Assembly (NCBI GenBank): GCA_022184915.1
Contig: JAGTJU010000004.1
Location: 542,057-606,056 of the forward strand
Direction: 5' to 3'
DNA from: Myxococcales bacterium
GTDB lineage: Bacteria > Myxococcota_A > Polyangia > Fen-1088
Length of the DNA stretch: 64,000 nt
Shown here: positions 55,772 through 64,000 of the stretch, piece after piece
How the letters are laid out: every line of letters starts with the position of its first letter
Position numbering within the stretch: the stretch's first letter is position 1
Position numbers and translations under genes: made by a program
Notes under the pieces: model-generated
Databases searched by the model: none
Seen by the model: only the letters and a program-made list of their open reading frames with translations
What the model was told of the DNA's origin: nothing

Positions 55772-56799
55772 TGCACTTCCGACATGTCCCGGATGCGGGC
55801 GGCGGCTTGCTCGGCGGTGAGATCGCGCTGCGGATCGGCGGTCATTTCGTAGCCCACCTGGAACTTCTTGACGGACGCCGAGCGCACGAGGGGCGGGTAG
55901 TACTCGGCGTGAAGCCGCCAGGACCCGTGATCCTCACCGTCGGTGGGCGCGCCATAAAAGCCCATGCTGTACGGAAACGAGCAGGAAAACAGGTTGTCGT
56001 ACCGCACACACACCCGTCGCATGAGATCCGCCAGCCCGTCGCGTTCCTCGTTGGTGAGGGAAGGCAGGTCGGGGACGCGCCTCCGCGCGATCAAGGTCAC
56101 CTCGAAGGGCCACACGGCCCAAAACGGCACGAGCGCGGTGAAATGCTCGTTTTCGCAAATGATGCGCTCGCCGAGGGCGCGTTCGCGCTCCAGGTAATCG
56201 CCGAGCAGGTCGTTGCCGAACTTGGCGAGATAGGCCCTTTGCGTGTCCCGCTTCTTGCGGGGCTTTTCGGGGATGTGTTCGGAGGCCCAGACCTGGCAGT
56301 GCGGGTGCGGGTTGCTGCAGCCCATGATCGCGCCCTTGTTCTCGAACACCTGCACGTAGCGAATGAAGTCCTTTGCGCCAAGGTCCTGCACCTCGTGGGC
56401 CCAGGTGTCGATCACCGCCCTCACGGCCGATGTCTCCATGCGCGGAATCGTCAGGTCGTGGCGGGGCGAAAAGCAGATCACGCGGCACACGCCGCGCTGG
56501 CTTTCTACCTGGAAAAGAGCGTCGTTCGCGAAGGCGATGGATTCGCCTTCGGGCATGAGCGCTGCGAAGTCGTTCGTGAACGCGAAGGTCTCTGCAAACG
56601 GGGGGTTCACCTCGCCGTTGGCGCGGGTGTTGCCGGGGCAGAGGTAACAGGTGGGGTCGTAGGCGGGCCGATCGTCTTTTTGGGGCTCGTCCACTTGCCC
56701 CTGCCAGGGACGCTTCAAGCGGTGCGGCGAACACAAGACCCACTCTGCGAGCAGGGGGTTATAGCGGCGATGGGGACCTTCGGGAAGTTTCGTGCTCAT
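55759..56799 (-). CDS. galT: Galactose-1-phosphate uridylyltransferase
   Basis: A 346-residue Leloir-pathway enzyme that exchanges UMP between UDP-glucose and galactose 1-phosphate. The start of the fold HRRYNPLLAEWVLCSPHRLKRPWQG, zinc-site CYLCPGN, the catalytic SNPHPHCQVWASEH (HxHxQ, the central His being nucleophile) and the C-terminal FPYSMGFYGAP...HAEYYPPLVRS region are all present. Its ATG overlaps the TGA of the glycosyltransferase gene upstream, so the two are translationally coupled. galK and galE are not in the window. Confidence 0.94.
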   Translation of the reverse strand: MSTKLPEGPHRRYNPLLAEWVLCSPHRLKRPWQGQVDEPQKDDRPAYDPTCYLCPGNTRANGEVNPPFAETFAFTNDFAALMPEGESIAFANDALFQVESQRGVCRVICFSPRHDLTIPRMETSAVRAVIDTWAHEVQDLGAKDFIRYVQVFENKGAIMGCSNPHPHCQVWASEHIPEKPRKKRDTQRAYLAKFGNDLLGDYLERERALGERIICENEHFTALVPFWAVWPFEVTLIARRRVPDLPSLTNEERDGLADLMRRVCVRYDNLFSCSFPYSMGFYGAPTDGEDHGSWRLHAEYYPPLVRSASVKKFQVGYEMTADPQRDLTAEQAAARIRDMSEVHYLF

Positions 56800-58574
56800 C
56801 GAGAAGCCGCGTTTATATCGTTTTCGGCTGCCCTCGGCCACGTCTCACGGCTTCGTTTGTACCCTGGCTCGCCCCGTGGGCGGCGCCGCCACAGCGTGTA
56901 TCTGCTGGCGGTGCGCGTACTGAAAACCTGCAGAGGCTGGTAATGTTGCTGGGCGTAGGCTCGCAGCGCGGGGAGGCTGCCCAATCCCCCGCTGTCCCCG
57001 ATCAGGAGCAGCGTATGGGGCTCTGCTTCGAGAAGCGCGAAGACTTCGTCGAGCCTGAGGTTGCCGGCGCGGAACCGCTGCACGTTCGTGTCGACGACGT
57101 CGCCGGGGATCCGAACACCGGCGGCAAAGGCCACGGCGGGCGCCACGGTGGAATCGCCGAGGAGCAGGGTCCTGGGGTTGCGGGCGGCTTCGGCTTTCAC
57201 CGCGCTCACCAGCTGCGGTTGCACGTCGAGCCACCGGCTGCGCTGCCACAGGTACTGCGTGAGGGCGTGGGCCTCGCGACCGGGGACACGGACGCCGCTC
57301 TGCCAGAACGCGGCGCGAACGAGCGCGTTCAACGGGCCAAGGCCTGGGGCATCCTGCCAGCCGTAGGTTTGCGCGTAGGTGGCCAGCTGCTCCGACCTTC
57401 GCGGCGAGACCCAGGTGCGCAGGGGCTCTCGCAGGGGACCCAGCAGGGCGAGCGCCGCGAGAAGCGGCCCGAGCGCCTGCCGCAGCGGCCATCGCGCCCC
57501 GGGGCGCCGCCGCAGAGGCCACCAGGACAGAAGCGACTCCGCCACCCGTGCGGAGCCCCAACCGGCTAGAAGCGCCAACGGTAGGAATGCCGGCTGAAAA
57601 TAAAACGGGAACACCCGGGGCCGGGTGGCCATGGCGGCGAAGGTCACCCCTGCCGAAAGCCCCGCGAGAGCGGCCAGGGCACGAGAGCCTCCGGAGCGGG
57701 CCAGCTCGGCCGCGGCCCCTGCGACGGCCAGCGCGAAGAGCGTCCAGTTGTCGAAGAGCACGAAGCCGAGTTGCCGCGCGCCCTCGCCAGGCGTTCCCAC
57801 CTTGTCGAGATGAAACCCGTAGACCTGCTGCCAGAAGGCCGAGCCCACGAGGCCCCAGGCCAGAAGATGCACCGCCGTGTAGAGGCCCCCGGCCGCCGTG
57901 GCAGTCCGCAGGAGGGACTGGCGCCCCCGCAGGCCCGCCGCCAGGACCAACGTCGCCGCCGCCGGCGCCGCCTGGAGCAGGGTCAAGGGGGCACACGCAA
58001 CGGCAAGGCCCGCCGCCATGGGGCGACCGCAGGTGAGCAGCCAGGCTCCGAGCGCCAGCCAGCCGGTGGCCTGGCAAATCCCGGTGTCGGTGGCCGAAGC
58101 CTTCAGGAAGCTCTCGGAAAAGAGCAGGCTCGTGGTCGCCCACACGGCGGCCCCGGCGCGCACGCAGGCCCGAACGTCGGGCAGGGTTCGCCACGTGATG
58201 CCGAAGGCGGCCATGCCCGAGGCCGCGGCGCCAAGACACGTGGGCAGCCGCGCCAGCAGCTCTGAGGGCCCGAAGAGCCAAAACACGAGCGTCGTGGGAA
58301 GCAGGTGGAAGGGCGGGTGCGCGTGGAAAAAGTCTCGGTAAGGCCACGTTCCTTGGGACAAGCGCCAGGCGCCATAGAAGTAGATGCCTTCGTCCGCCGG
58401 ATGCGGCAAGAGCGCGAAGGCCTGCATGACGAAGAAGGCCGCAAGCGCGAGCCCCAAGAGCCCGAGGCCCACGAAGCGCGCGCGCCCCTGAGGCGCGCCT
58501 GCGTCAGCCGCTGGTCCGGGCGCGTCTCTTGGGAGCCTCTCAGCGTGGGCGCGTGTTGCTATTTGAGCCATCAT
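56796..58574 (-). CDS. GT-C-fold membrane glycosyltransferase (GT39/ArnT-like)
   Basis: A protein of about 592 residues with roughly ten hydrophobic helices and a soluble C-terminal domain of about 170 residues. The first periplasmic loop has HPADEGIYFYGAWRLSQG, where the acidic DE pair is the catalytic signature of GT-C enzymes using polyprenyl-phosphate sugars. HAHPPFHLLPTTLVFWLFG follows, as in ArnT/PMT relatives. It would move a sugar to a protein or lipid at the periplasmic face. It is directly coupled to galT. The start is uncertain: ATG 58574 avoids overlapping the divergent gene, whereas 58634 would overlap it. Confidence 0.8.
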   Translation of the reverse strand: MMAQIATRAHAERLPRDAPGPAADAGAPQGRARFVGLGLLGLALAAFFVMQAFALLPHPADEGIYFYGAWRLSQGTWPYRDFFHAHPPFHLLPTTLVFWLFGPSELLARLPTCLGAAASGMAAFGITWRTLPDVRACVRAGAAVWATTSLLFSESFLKASATDTGICQATGWLALGAWLLTCGRPMAAGLAVACAPLTLLQAAPAAATLVLAAGLRGRQSLLRTATAAGGLYTAVHLLAWGLVGSAFWQQVYGFHLDKVGTPGEGARQLGFVLFDNWTLFALAVAGAAAELARSGGSRALAALAGLSAGVTFAAMATRPRVFPFYFQPAFLPLALLAGWGSARVAESLLSWWPLRRRPGARWPLRQALGPLLAALALLGPLREPLRTWVSPRRSEQLATYAQTYGWQDAPGLGPLNALVRAAFWQSGVRVPGREAHALTQYLWQRSRWLDVQPQLVSAVKAEAARNPRTLLLGDSTVAPAVAFAAGVRIPGDVVDTNVQRFRAGNLRLDEVFALLEAEPHTLLLIGDSGGLGSLPALRAYAQQHYQPLQVFSTRTASRYTLWRRRPRGEPGYKRSRETWPRAAENDINAASR

Positions 58575-58607
58575 CTTCGCCAGCTGGCGCGTTGACGTGG
58601 GGTCTTC

Positions 58608-59393
58608 ATGGCCAAGGTCTCGCGATTCGGTCACGATCTATCGAGAAGGTCAACGATGCCGGACCGGCGAAGCGTCAAAGTACAGTCCTTCCCCGGAGGC
58701 TTCCGCCGTCTGTGGCCTGGTCCTCCCTTTCGTTTGCCTGCCGGACGCGACACCAGCCTGGTACGAGAGGTGCTGTCCCACGGCGGAACGCGCTTGCGGC
58801 GCGCCGCGGAGGTCTTCGCCTCCTTTGAGCACCTCATGGCCCTGGCGGAGTCCGGCTGGCTCGGTCCACCCCGCGCTTCGGCCCGCGTCTCCATGGCAGA
58901 GTCTCGCGAACGGCTCTGCGCGATCGCCGCGCGGTCCCGCGGTCCCGCCTCCCTTGCCGAGTTTCGTCCTGGTGAGCCCGTGCTGGTCACCGGGCGGGTG
59001 CAGAGTCTCGACGCTGCGGCGCCGTCCCGAACGCTGTTCTGGCATTGGGAGCCCTGGGCCTACAACGCCGAGGAGTTCTTCGCCGAAGAAGATCCGTGGC
59101 CGTTGCCGAAGGAACCGCGCTACGTCGAGACAGCCTACGACTTTTTGCTCATCGACGAAAACGCCCGCTCCGCCGTTCGGGTGTGCGTGGCCGGCGCGCA
59201 CTTGGTGGCTGCGGCGCGGCTCCTGGCGGGCACCCGCATCGGCGTGCTCGGTTTCCTCGACGAGGAGGTGAGCCCGGAGGGCGAGCGGGCCAGCGTTCGC
59301 GAGGTCCCGATGCGCCACGTTCTCCGATCGGGAGGCAGCCTGCCCTTGCTCGTGCTGGGTAAGCGAGAACCCCTCCCGGCGCCTTTGGCCTGA
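58608..59393 (+). CDS. Hypothetical protein, possible OB-like fold
   Basis: A 261-residue soluble protein with no signal peptide, which I do not recognise. The N-terminal half is helical and Arg rich. The C-terminal half alternates strands (PGEPVLVTGRVQSL, YDFLLIDENARSAVRVCVAGAHLV, LLAGTRIGVLGFLDEEVS), an order that resembles an OB-type or GIDE-like beta barrel, though this is speculative. The start could also be ATG 58656. It is divergent from the glycosyltransferase and convergent with an exported protein gene, with a terminator hairpin after the stop. Confidence 0.65.
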   Translation: MAKVSRFGHDLSRRSTMPDRRSVKVQSFPGGFRRLWPGPPFRLPAGRDTSLVREVLSHGGTRLRRAAEVFASFEHLMALAESGWLGPPRASARVSMAESRERLCAIAARSRGPASLAEFRPGEPVLVTGRVQSLDAAAPSRTLFWHWEPWAYNAEEFFAEEDPWPLPKEPRYVETAYDFLLIDENARSAVRVCVAGAHLVAAARLLAGTRIGVLGFLDEEVSPEGERASVREVPMRHVLRSGGSLPLLVLGKREPLPAPLA

Positions 59394-59395
59394 AG

Positions 59396-59416
59396 CGGGC
59401 CCCAAGCCGGGGCCCG
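59396..59416. terminator. Bidirectional terminator hairpin
   Basis: A perfect 8-bp all-GC stem (CGGGCCCC at 59396-59403, GGGGCCCG at 59409-59416) with a 5-base loop, in the 33-base gap of a convergent pair. Confidence 0.55.
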
Positions 59417-59426
59417 GGGCGTGCGG

Positions 59427-60359
59427 TCATCGCGCCTCGCAATGCACGCTGACGGTGAACCCTTCGTAAAGGTAGGCGCGGCGGAGGGTGCCGCGCTCGC
59501 CACAGACCCGCGTGTCACCTTCGGGGAGCAGGCAGAGCTCGCGCGTGCCCGCGCGAGTGCGTACCGATACCCGCCGCTGGGGCGGGATCTCGCCGAGCGG
59601 ATAGCCATCGATCGAGAGCTTCGTCGCCCGGGGGCAGCGGGCATTGTCGATGGTGATCCAGATCGCCGGGGCTGCCCCGGTGGTTGTCGGCGGTGCCCCC
59701 GGTTTCGCGCGCAACTTGTTCGACGCAGACGCAGACGAAGCGGAGGGCAGGGGCGCGTCGAGCTCGAAGGCTTCCGGGTCGGCCGCGTCTCCTTCGGGGC
59801 TCGCCGAGGGACCCATCAGGGTTTTGGTCGCGCAGCCCGCGTACCTAAGCTCCGTGGCGAGCTGGTCGTGAAACGCCACGCGCATCTCGCGGTAGTCGCG
59901 CACGAGATCGCCGTAGCGCGAGGCGGCCTGTTTTGCCTTGAGCCGGTAGTCGGGGGTGAGCGCAATTCCGTCTCCGAGAGACTCGGCGCGCGCGATGTCT
60001 CGGTAAAGCTCGCGCAGCTTCTGGCCCAGCCTCAGGTACTGGTTACCCGCGAGGTAGGAGCGTCGAAAAAGCTCTGCCACGTGGGGCGGACAGGACGGCG
60101 CAGGGCCTTGCCGCTCCGGGAGCTTGCCGAGGGTCTCGTGGATGGAGGTGGCAAAGGCGTCGCGCACGCGTTCCATTTCAGCACGCAGCCCAAGGAATTC
60201 GTCGATCGAGCGCCGGAGGGCCAGGGCGTCCGGGAAGACGGGGTCGACCCGCGGGGGCGTGGCGGTCTCGAACGTCTCGACCCGAGCCGCAGGCGCGGCA
60301 TCGGCCGCGGTCAGGCTCGCCGACGCGGCCAGGAGCTGAAGACACCCAAAAACGTTCAT
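59427..60359 (-). CDS. Exported hypothetical protein
   Basis: A 310-residue secreted protein of unknown function. A short signal peptide (MNVFGCLQLLAASASLTAADAAPA) is followed by a helical region (about 40-190) with heptad-like spacing, then a Ser/Ala/Pro linker. A small C-terminal beta domain contains four cysteines (RCPRATKL, RELCLLPEGDTRVCGERG and VHCEAR) that could form disulfides. The C-terminal part, with LSIDGYPLGEIPPQRRVSVRTRAG, recalls PEGA-type surface repeats (strand-turn-strand, 'G...G..P....V..G'). The start at 60359 opens the signal peptide. It is divergent from the DHH-like gene. Confidence 0.7.
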   Translation of the reverse strand: MNVFGCLQLLAASASLTAADAAPAARVETFETATPPRVDPVFPDALALRRSIDEFLGLRAEMERVRDAFATSIHETLGKLPERQGPAPSCPPHVAELFRRSYLAGNQYLRLGQKLRELYRDIARAESLGDGIALTPDYRLKAKQAASRYGDLVRDYREMRVAFHDQLATELRYAGCATKTLMGPSASPEGDAADPEAFELDAPLPSASSASASNKLRAKPGAPPTTTGAAPAIWITIDNARCPRATKLSIDGYPLGEIPPQRRVSVRTRAGTRELCLLPEGDTRVCGERGTLRRAYLYEGFTVSVHCEAR

Positions 60360-60449
60360 CGACTGCTTTCGGGAAAAAGTATGGCCCTGCGCCGGCAGCA
60401 TGCCAAAAAGCGGGATACGCTCTGTCTTTCGTCTTTGCCGAGCCTTCTC

Positions 60450-61367
60450 ATGTCCCGACCCGCATCTGCTCCGATCGTCCTGCCGCACACGGTGTTTTTG
60501 ACCCCTCGCTCGCTGCCGCGGCCGGACATGTTGCCCGGGCGGGTGGCGGTGCTCGACGTCGCGTTCGCTGCGGAAGGGGCAGGTTCGTCTTTTGAAGGGG
60601 TGACGCTGCCCTTCATTCGCGGGCTGGGCAAGCGCCTCGCGGCCTGGGTCGACCACCACGACCACGAACGTCACGTGGAGTTCGCCGCCGATCCGCGCTT
60701 CGTTCTGTCCACGAAGGCCGAACATGGGGCGTGTCCCGAAATGGTCACGCCCGAGGTGGTCGAAGCGGCCGGCAAAGTGGATACGCTGGCGATGCATCTC
60801 GACCTCGATGGCATCTACTCGGGCGCGAAGTGGGTGCTGCGCGGTGAAGAGCCCTACCCGGGCGCCGATGCGGACGCGCGGGCGGTGGACACCCGGCGCG
60901 GCGAGCCCAGCCATCGCGCCAACCGTATCGATCGCGCCTTGCGAGCGCGCTTTCGCGACACCGAACTCAAGGTCACGGTCCTGCGCTACTTGTCTTCACG
61001 TGCGGATGACGCCAACGCTTGGGCCCAGATCGAGGCGGCCGCCCGCCAGATCGATCCGCTTCTCGACGAAGCACGCCGCATCGCCGAAGGCTTTCGGGTC
61101 GAAGACGGGATTGCGTACGTGCGCTTCGACATGCAGCGCCCTTTCGACAAGACCGAGCTTCTGTTGCTCGGCCAGCAGCGGGCGCCCATCTCCGTCGTCC
61201 ATACCTCGGGCACGATCAGCGTCGCCGCCGACTTCGAGTCCGGCTTCGACTTCGTTCAGATGTTCGACATGGGCGGCGGCATGCCCACCAGGGTCTCCGT
61301 GTCCGAAGCGCGCCTGCCCGAGGTGATGCGCAAACTTGCGGCCGCCGTGGCGACGCGCAAATCATAG
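60450..61367 (+). CDS. DHH-like phosphoesterase with permuted motif order
   Basis: A 305-residue cytosolic protein. It contains VDHHDHERH (D68-H69-H70) preceded by a strand ending in Asp (VAVLDVAF, D36), as in motifs II and III of DHH phosphoesterases. The HxDxDG motif that normally comes first appears afterwards as HLDLDGIYSGAKW (H116, D118, D120). A C-terminal FDMGGGMPTRVSV resembles the GGG loop of the DHHA1 domain. DHH enzymes cleave phosphodiesters (nanoRNase, PAP or cyclic-dinucleotide phosphatases). The reordered motifs suggest a circularly permuted member. Activity on any substrate is not shown. It precedes cysE by 42 bases. Confidence 0.7.
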   Translation: MSRPASAPIVLPHTVFLTPRSLPRPDMLPGRVAVLDVAFAAEGAGSSFEGVTLPFIRGLGKRLAAWVDHHDHERHVEFAADPRFVLSTKAEHGACPEMVTPEVVEAAGKVDTLAMHLDLDGIYSGAKWVLRGEEPYPGADADARAVDTRRGEPSHRANRIDRALRARFRDTELKVTVLRYLSSRADDANAWAQIEAAARQIDPLLDEARRIAEGFRVEDGIAYVRFDMQRPFDKTELLLLGQQRAPISVVHTSGTISVAADFESGFDFVQMFDMGGGMPTRVSVSEARLPEVMRKLAAAVATRKS

Positions 61368-61409
61368 GTTTGGTCGCGCGCTGCGCGCCGGAAAGACCGG
61401 GACGTCGAC

Positions 61410-62312
61410 ATGGCCATACAAAGGAGAACTGCGCCGAAACAGCCTTACCTGAGGCTGGCCGATCGCATCTTGAAGGCGCAGGACAAATCGGACCAATCGA
61501 ACAGAGACGGGCAACGGTTCGGCACGCTCCCCTCGCCAGCGGACATCGGTGACCTCATCGACGACCTGCTCGCGGTCCTGTTTCCGGGCTGGGGACGCAC
61601 GGGGATCGCGTTCGGGACCGAGGACGACCGTCTGCGTGAACATATCGCCGCCGTGCTCGTCAGCCTCGAACGGCGGGCGGAGGACGCCGTGTTTCTGGGG
61701 TTACGACGGCGCTGCGCGATCCGGGAGAGTGAAGAGACCTGCCGTGCCCGCGCCCACGAGGTCACCCAGCGCTTCCTGGCTTCCCTGCCCGAGGTCCGCC
61801 GCCTTCTGGTGGGCGACATCGACGCCGCCTACCGCGCCGATCCGGCGGCCACGGGCACGGACGAGATCGTTTCGTGCTACCCGGGGCTCTACGCCATCGC
61901 GGTTTACCGTGCGGCGCACAGTCTCTTGGGCCAGGGGGCCCCCATCGTGCCCCGGATGATGACCGAACACGCCCACGCCCGCACCGGCATCGACATTCAT
62001 CCCGGGGCGCGCATCGGACCTGCGTTCTTCATCGATCACGGCACGGGGATCGTGGTGGGGGAGACCTCGCTCATTGGTGCCAACGTGAGGATCTACCAGG
62101 GGGTGACGCTGGGGGCGTTGTCGGTGAAGGACCGGCAGGTGGAGGCCCCTGGCCGCAAACGCCACCCCACGATCGAGGACGACGTGGTCATCTACGCAAA
62201 CGCCACCATCCTGGGCGGCACGACCGTCATTGGGCGCGGCGCCGTCGTCGGGGGCAACGCCTGGATCACGTATTCGGTGCCCCCCGGTGTGCGGGTGGGC
62301 GTGGGCATGTAA
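61410..62312 (+). CDS. cysE: Serine O-acetyltransferase
   Basis: A 300-residue enzyme that acetylates L-serine with acetyl-CoA, the first step of cysteine synthesis. The C-terminal left-handed beta-helix shows hexapeptide repeats with IHPGARIGPAFFIDHGTGIVVGE, where the DHGTG His is catalytic, and YQGVTLGALS plus KRHPTIEDDVVIYANATILG. The N-terminal 150 residues are a long helical SATase domain like the EpsC/SAT forms, about 30 residues longer than E. coli CysE. It ends at VRVGVGM without the usual C-terminal Ile that binds cysteine synthase, so complex formation with CysK is doubtful. No cysK is nearby. Confidence 0.92.
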   Translation: MAIQRRTAPKQPYLRLADRILKAQDKSDQSNRDGQRFGTLPSPADIGDLIDDLLAVLFPGWGRTGIAFGTEDDRLREHIAAVLVSLERRAEDAVFLGLRRRCAIRESEETCRARAHEVTQRFLASLPEVRRLLVGDIDAAYRADPAATGTDEIVSCYPGLYAIAVYRAAHSLLGQGAPIVPRMMTEHAHARTGIDIHPGARIGPAFFIDHGTGIVVGETSLIGANVRIYQGVTLGALSVKDRQVEAPGRKRHPTIEDDVVIYANATILGGTTVIGRGAVVGGNAWITYSVPPGVRVGVGM

Positions 62313-62324
62313 CGCGGAGCCTGT

Positions 62325-63287
62325 TCAGGCCTGTTGTTGCCGCAACGCGAGCACGATGTCGCGTTGGCCATCGGCATGGTAGCTGCTGCGCACGAGCGGG
62401 CCTGCCTCCACGTGGGGGAATCCCATGTCCAGGGCGTCCTGGCGGAGCTCGCCGAATTCCTCGGGTGTGACGTAGCGGGCGAGCGGCAGGTGCTGCTTGG
62501 AGGGCCGGAGGTACTGACCCAGAGTGAGGATGTCCACACCGATGTCCCTGACTTCGCGCAGGACCTGGCGGACCTCGTCGAGCTCTTCGCCCAGGCCCAG
62601 CATGAGGCCCGTCTTCGTGACGGCGCCGCGACGCTTGGCGTGTCCCAGGATCGCGTAGGAGCGCGCGTAGCTCGCCTGTACGCGCACCAGGCGCGACAGA
62701 CGGGGAACCGTCTCGAGGTTGTGCGCGAAGACGTCGGGCCCGGCCGCGAGCACCACGTCGACGGCCCCCGTGTCGCCCTTGAAGTCGCCCGTGAGAACCT
62801 CGAGGACCATCTCGGGCGAGGCCCGCTTGACCGCCGTGATGGTGGCCGCCCAGTGCGCCGCGCCCCCATCCTTGAGGTCATCGCGATCCACACAGGTAAT
62901 CACCGTGTGGCGGAGGCCCAGCTCGGCCAGCATGGTGGCCACGTTGTCCGGCTCGGCGGGGTCGGGTGGTGCGGGGCGGCCCGACGGCACATCACAGAAT
63001 TGACAGGAGCGCGTGCAGATGCCGCCCAGGATCATGATCGTGAGGCTCTTGCGGTTCCAGCACTCACCGATGTTGGGACACGAAGCGCTTTGGCACACCG
63101 TGTGAAGCCCCAGCTCTTTGACGCGATCGCGTAGGTCGAAGTAGTTGTCGCCCTTCGGCATCTTCATACGGATCCACGCCGGGTGGCGCGGGCCTCGGGC
63201 CTCAGGTTCGGCGGGCAGGTCGAAGCCGTCGAGCACGCGCAGGCGGCGGGGATGCACTTTCGGCTGAACTTTGGCGATGTCGGACAT
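62325..63287 (-). CDS. lipA: Lipoyl synthase
   Basis: A 320-residue radical-SAM enzyme that inserts two sulfurs into protein-bound octanoyl chains. It has the N-terminal auxiliary-cluster cysteines CQSASCPNIGEC and the radical-SAM motif CTRSCQFC. Other family segments are FCDVPSGRP, TCVDRDDLKDGG, GLMLGLGEE and YLRPSKQHLPLARYVTPEEF, and the C-terminal VRSSYHADGQ provides the Ser ligand of the auxiliary cluster. ATG 63287 was chosen to open MSDIAKVQPKV; longer in-frame starts exist but are antisense to the neighbouring gene. lipB is not adjacent. Confidence 0.95.
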   Translation of the reverse strand: MSDIAKVQPKVHPRRLRVLDGFDLPAEPEARGPRHPAWIRMKMPKGDNYFDLRDRVKELGLHTVCQSASCPNIGECWNRKSLTIMILGGICTRSCQFCDVPSGRPAPPDPAEPDNVATMLAELGLRHTVITCVDRDDLKDGGAAHWAATITAVKRASPEMVLEVLTGDFKGDTGAVDVVLAAGPDVFAHNLETVPRLSRLVRVQASYARSYAILGHAKRRGAVTKTGLMLGLGEELDEVRQVLREVRDIGVDILTLGQYLRPSKQHLPLARYVTPEEFGELRQDALDMGFPHVEAGPLVRSSYHADGQRDIVLALRQQQA

Positions 63288-63408
63288 GGGCAGAGGTAAC
63301 TCTAGCAGCCACGGCGGCGCTCGGGTCGCTCTGTCGCGGGCGGGGTGGGGCCGGGCGCCGGCGCCGAACTTGTTGCCAGGCGCAAGGAAAAGCGCTTTGA
63401 ATGCGCCC

Positions 63409-64000
63409 ATGTCAACGACCCGTCTGCCCGCGCTCGCCTTCAGCGTGGGCCCCGCTTCCTCCGCCACGGCCGAGCCCGCGCGCCTCGTGGCCGCCGAGGT
63501 GCCGGGCGCCGTTCAGCTCGATTGGGCCCGGGCCGAGGGGTGGCCCGCATATTGGAAAGCCGACAACGCACGGGCGTATGCCTTCATGGAAGACCTTTTT
63601 TGGGTCTACCGAGCGCGCTTGCCCGAAGGGACGCCCGGCCCGGGCCGGGTCCGCGTTCTGGTGCTCGAGGGCGTCGACTATCGCTGTGAGGTGCGGATCG
63701 GCGGGCAGACGAGGGCCGCCCAGGAGGGCATGTTCACGCGCATCGAGGTCGACGTCACGCGCGACGCGGGGGCCTGGCTCGAGGTGCGGGTCTGGCCGGC
63801 GCCCAAGGCCCCCGGCGCCCATCGTCCCCGGGCCGAAGCGGCGCGCTCCTGCAAGCCCGCCGTCAGCTACGGCTGGGACTGGCACCCCCGCCTGATTCCC
63901 CTGGGGATCTGGGATGAAGCGTATGTAGAAGAGCGTTGCCGCGTTCATCTCGAGCGGGTGCAGCTGACGTACGTGCTGCACGAGGCGCTCACGGCGGCCG
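63409..64000 (+). CDS. Glycoside hydrolase family 2, beta-mannosidase-like (3' end outside window)
   Basis: The frame is open from the ATG to the end of the window, giving the first 197 or so residues. They match the N-terminal galactose-binding-like domain of GH2 beta-mannosidases: VPGAVQLDW, AYAFMEDLFWVYRARLP, EGVDYRCEVRIGG, GMFTRIEVDVT and SYGWDWHPRLIPLGIWDEAYVE. The catalytic TIM barrel would follow beyond the window. No signal peptide is seen, suggesting a cytosolic enzyme. It is divergent from lipA. It would release mannose from manno-oligosaccharides; the exact sugar specificity cannot be judged without the barrel. Confidence 0.85.
   Translation, partial: MSTTRLPALAFSVGPASSATAEPARLVAAEVPGAVQLDWARAEGWPAYWKADNARAYAFMEDLFWVYRARLPEGTPGPGRVRVLVLEGVDYRCEVRIGGQTRAAQEGMFTRIEVDVTRDAGAWLEVRVWPAPKAPGAHRPRAEAARSCKPAVSYGWDWHPRLIPLGIWDEAYVEERCRVHLERVQLTYVLHEALTAA

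Overview
The window is about 64 kb of GC-rich, densely coded chromosome from a bacterium, most probably a member of the Myxococcota. The main evidence is an mglB-mglA pair that reads like the Myxococcus polarity switch, an ElbD-like multidomain enzyme of the kind known from myxobacterial ether-lipid synthesis, an EF-G of the mitochondrial/'spd' type, and a cytosolic Ser/Thr kinase fused to an HDOD domain. I see no rRNA, tRNA, insertion sequence, prophage, integrase or CRISPR array. About 50 genes are supported, two of them running off the ends.

Layout. 1-10 kb: the 3' part of a zinc-finger dnaJ coupled to a site-2 protease, small zinc-ribbon and YceI-like genes, two RNA methyltransferases, an MFS transporter and a translationally coupled pair of M16 peptidase homologues that both lack the HxxEH zinc motif. 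10-19.3 kb: a zinc-ribbon/Tudor protein, the catalytic subunit of a methylmalonyl-CoA-mutase-type enzyme, a HAD phosphatase, and a protein quality-control block on the minus strand (clpB, cbpA-type dnaJ, lon). 19.5-23.7 kb: dnaX-ybaB-recR followed by mglB-mglA. 23.7-33.6 kb: a membrane-anchored subtilase, a TPR/outer-membrane-type protein, cob(I)alamin adenosyltransferase, a HAD hydrolase, EF-G, a HEAT-repeat protein and TatD.

33.8-41.7 kb: a co-directional lipid operon consisting of a HAD-IB phosphatase, a divergent LarA-family (nickel-pincer) enzyme, a 1525-residue reductase/adenylation/carrier/acyltransferase fusion, and a short-chain epimerase/dehydrogenase. It ends at a strong terminator shared with a convergent DAG-kinase-like gene. 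This is the most interesting region: it can be read as an ether-lipid factory with an unexplained LarA-type enzyme inside it.

42.9-64 kb: a small membrane protein, a DMT permease, EttA, a kinase-HDOD fusion, transketolase, ApbE with a 53-residue membrane protein downstream, a ThiO-like oxidase, xylulokinase divergent from a DeoR regulator, galT with a GT-C glycosyltransferase, a DHH-like phosphoesterase with permuted motifs, cysE, lipA and the start of a GH2 beta-mannosidase-like gene. Many convergent gene pairs are separated by perfect 8-11 bp inverted repeats that probably act as bidirectional terminators.
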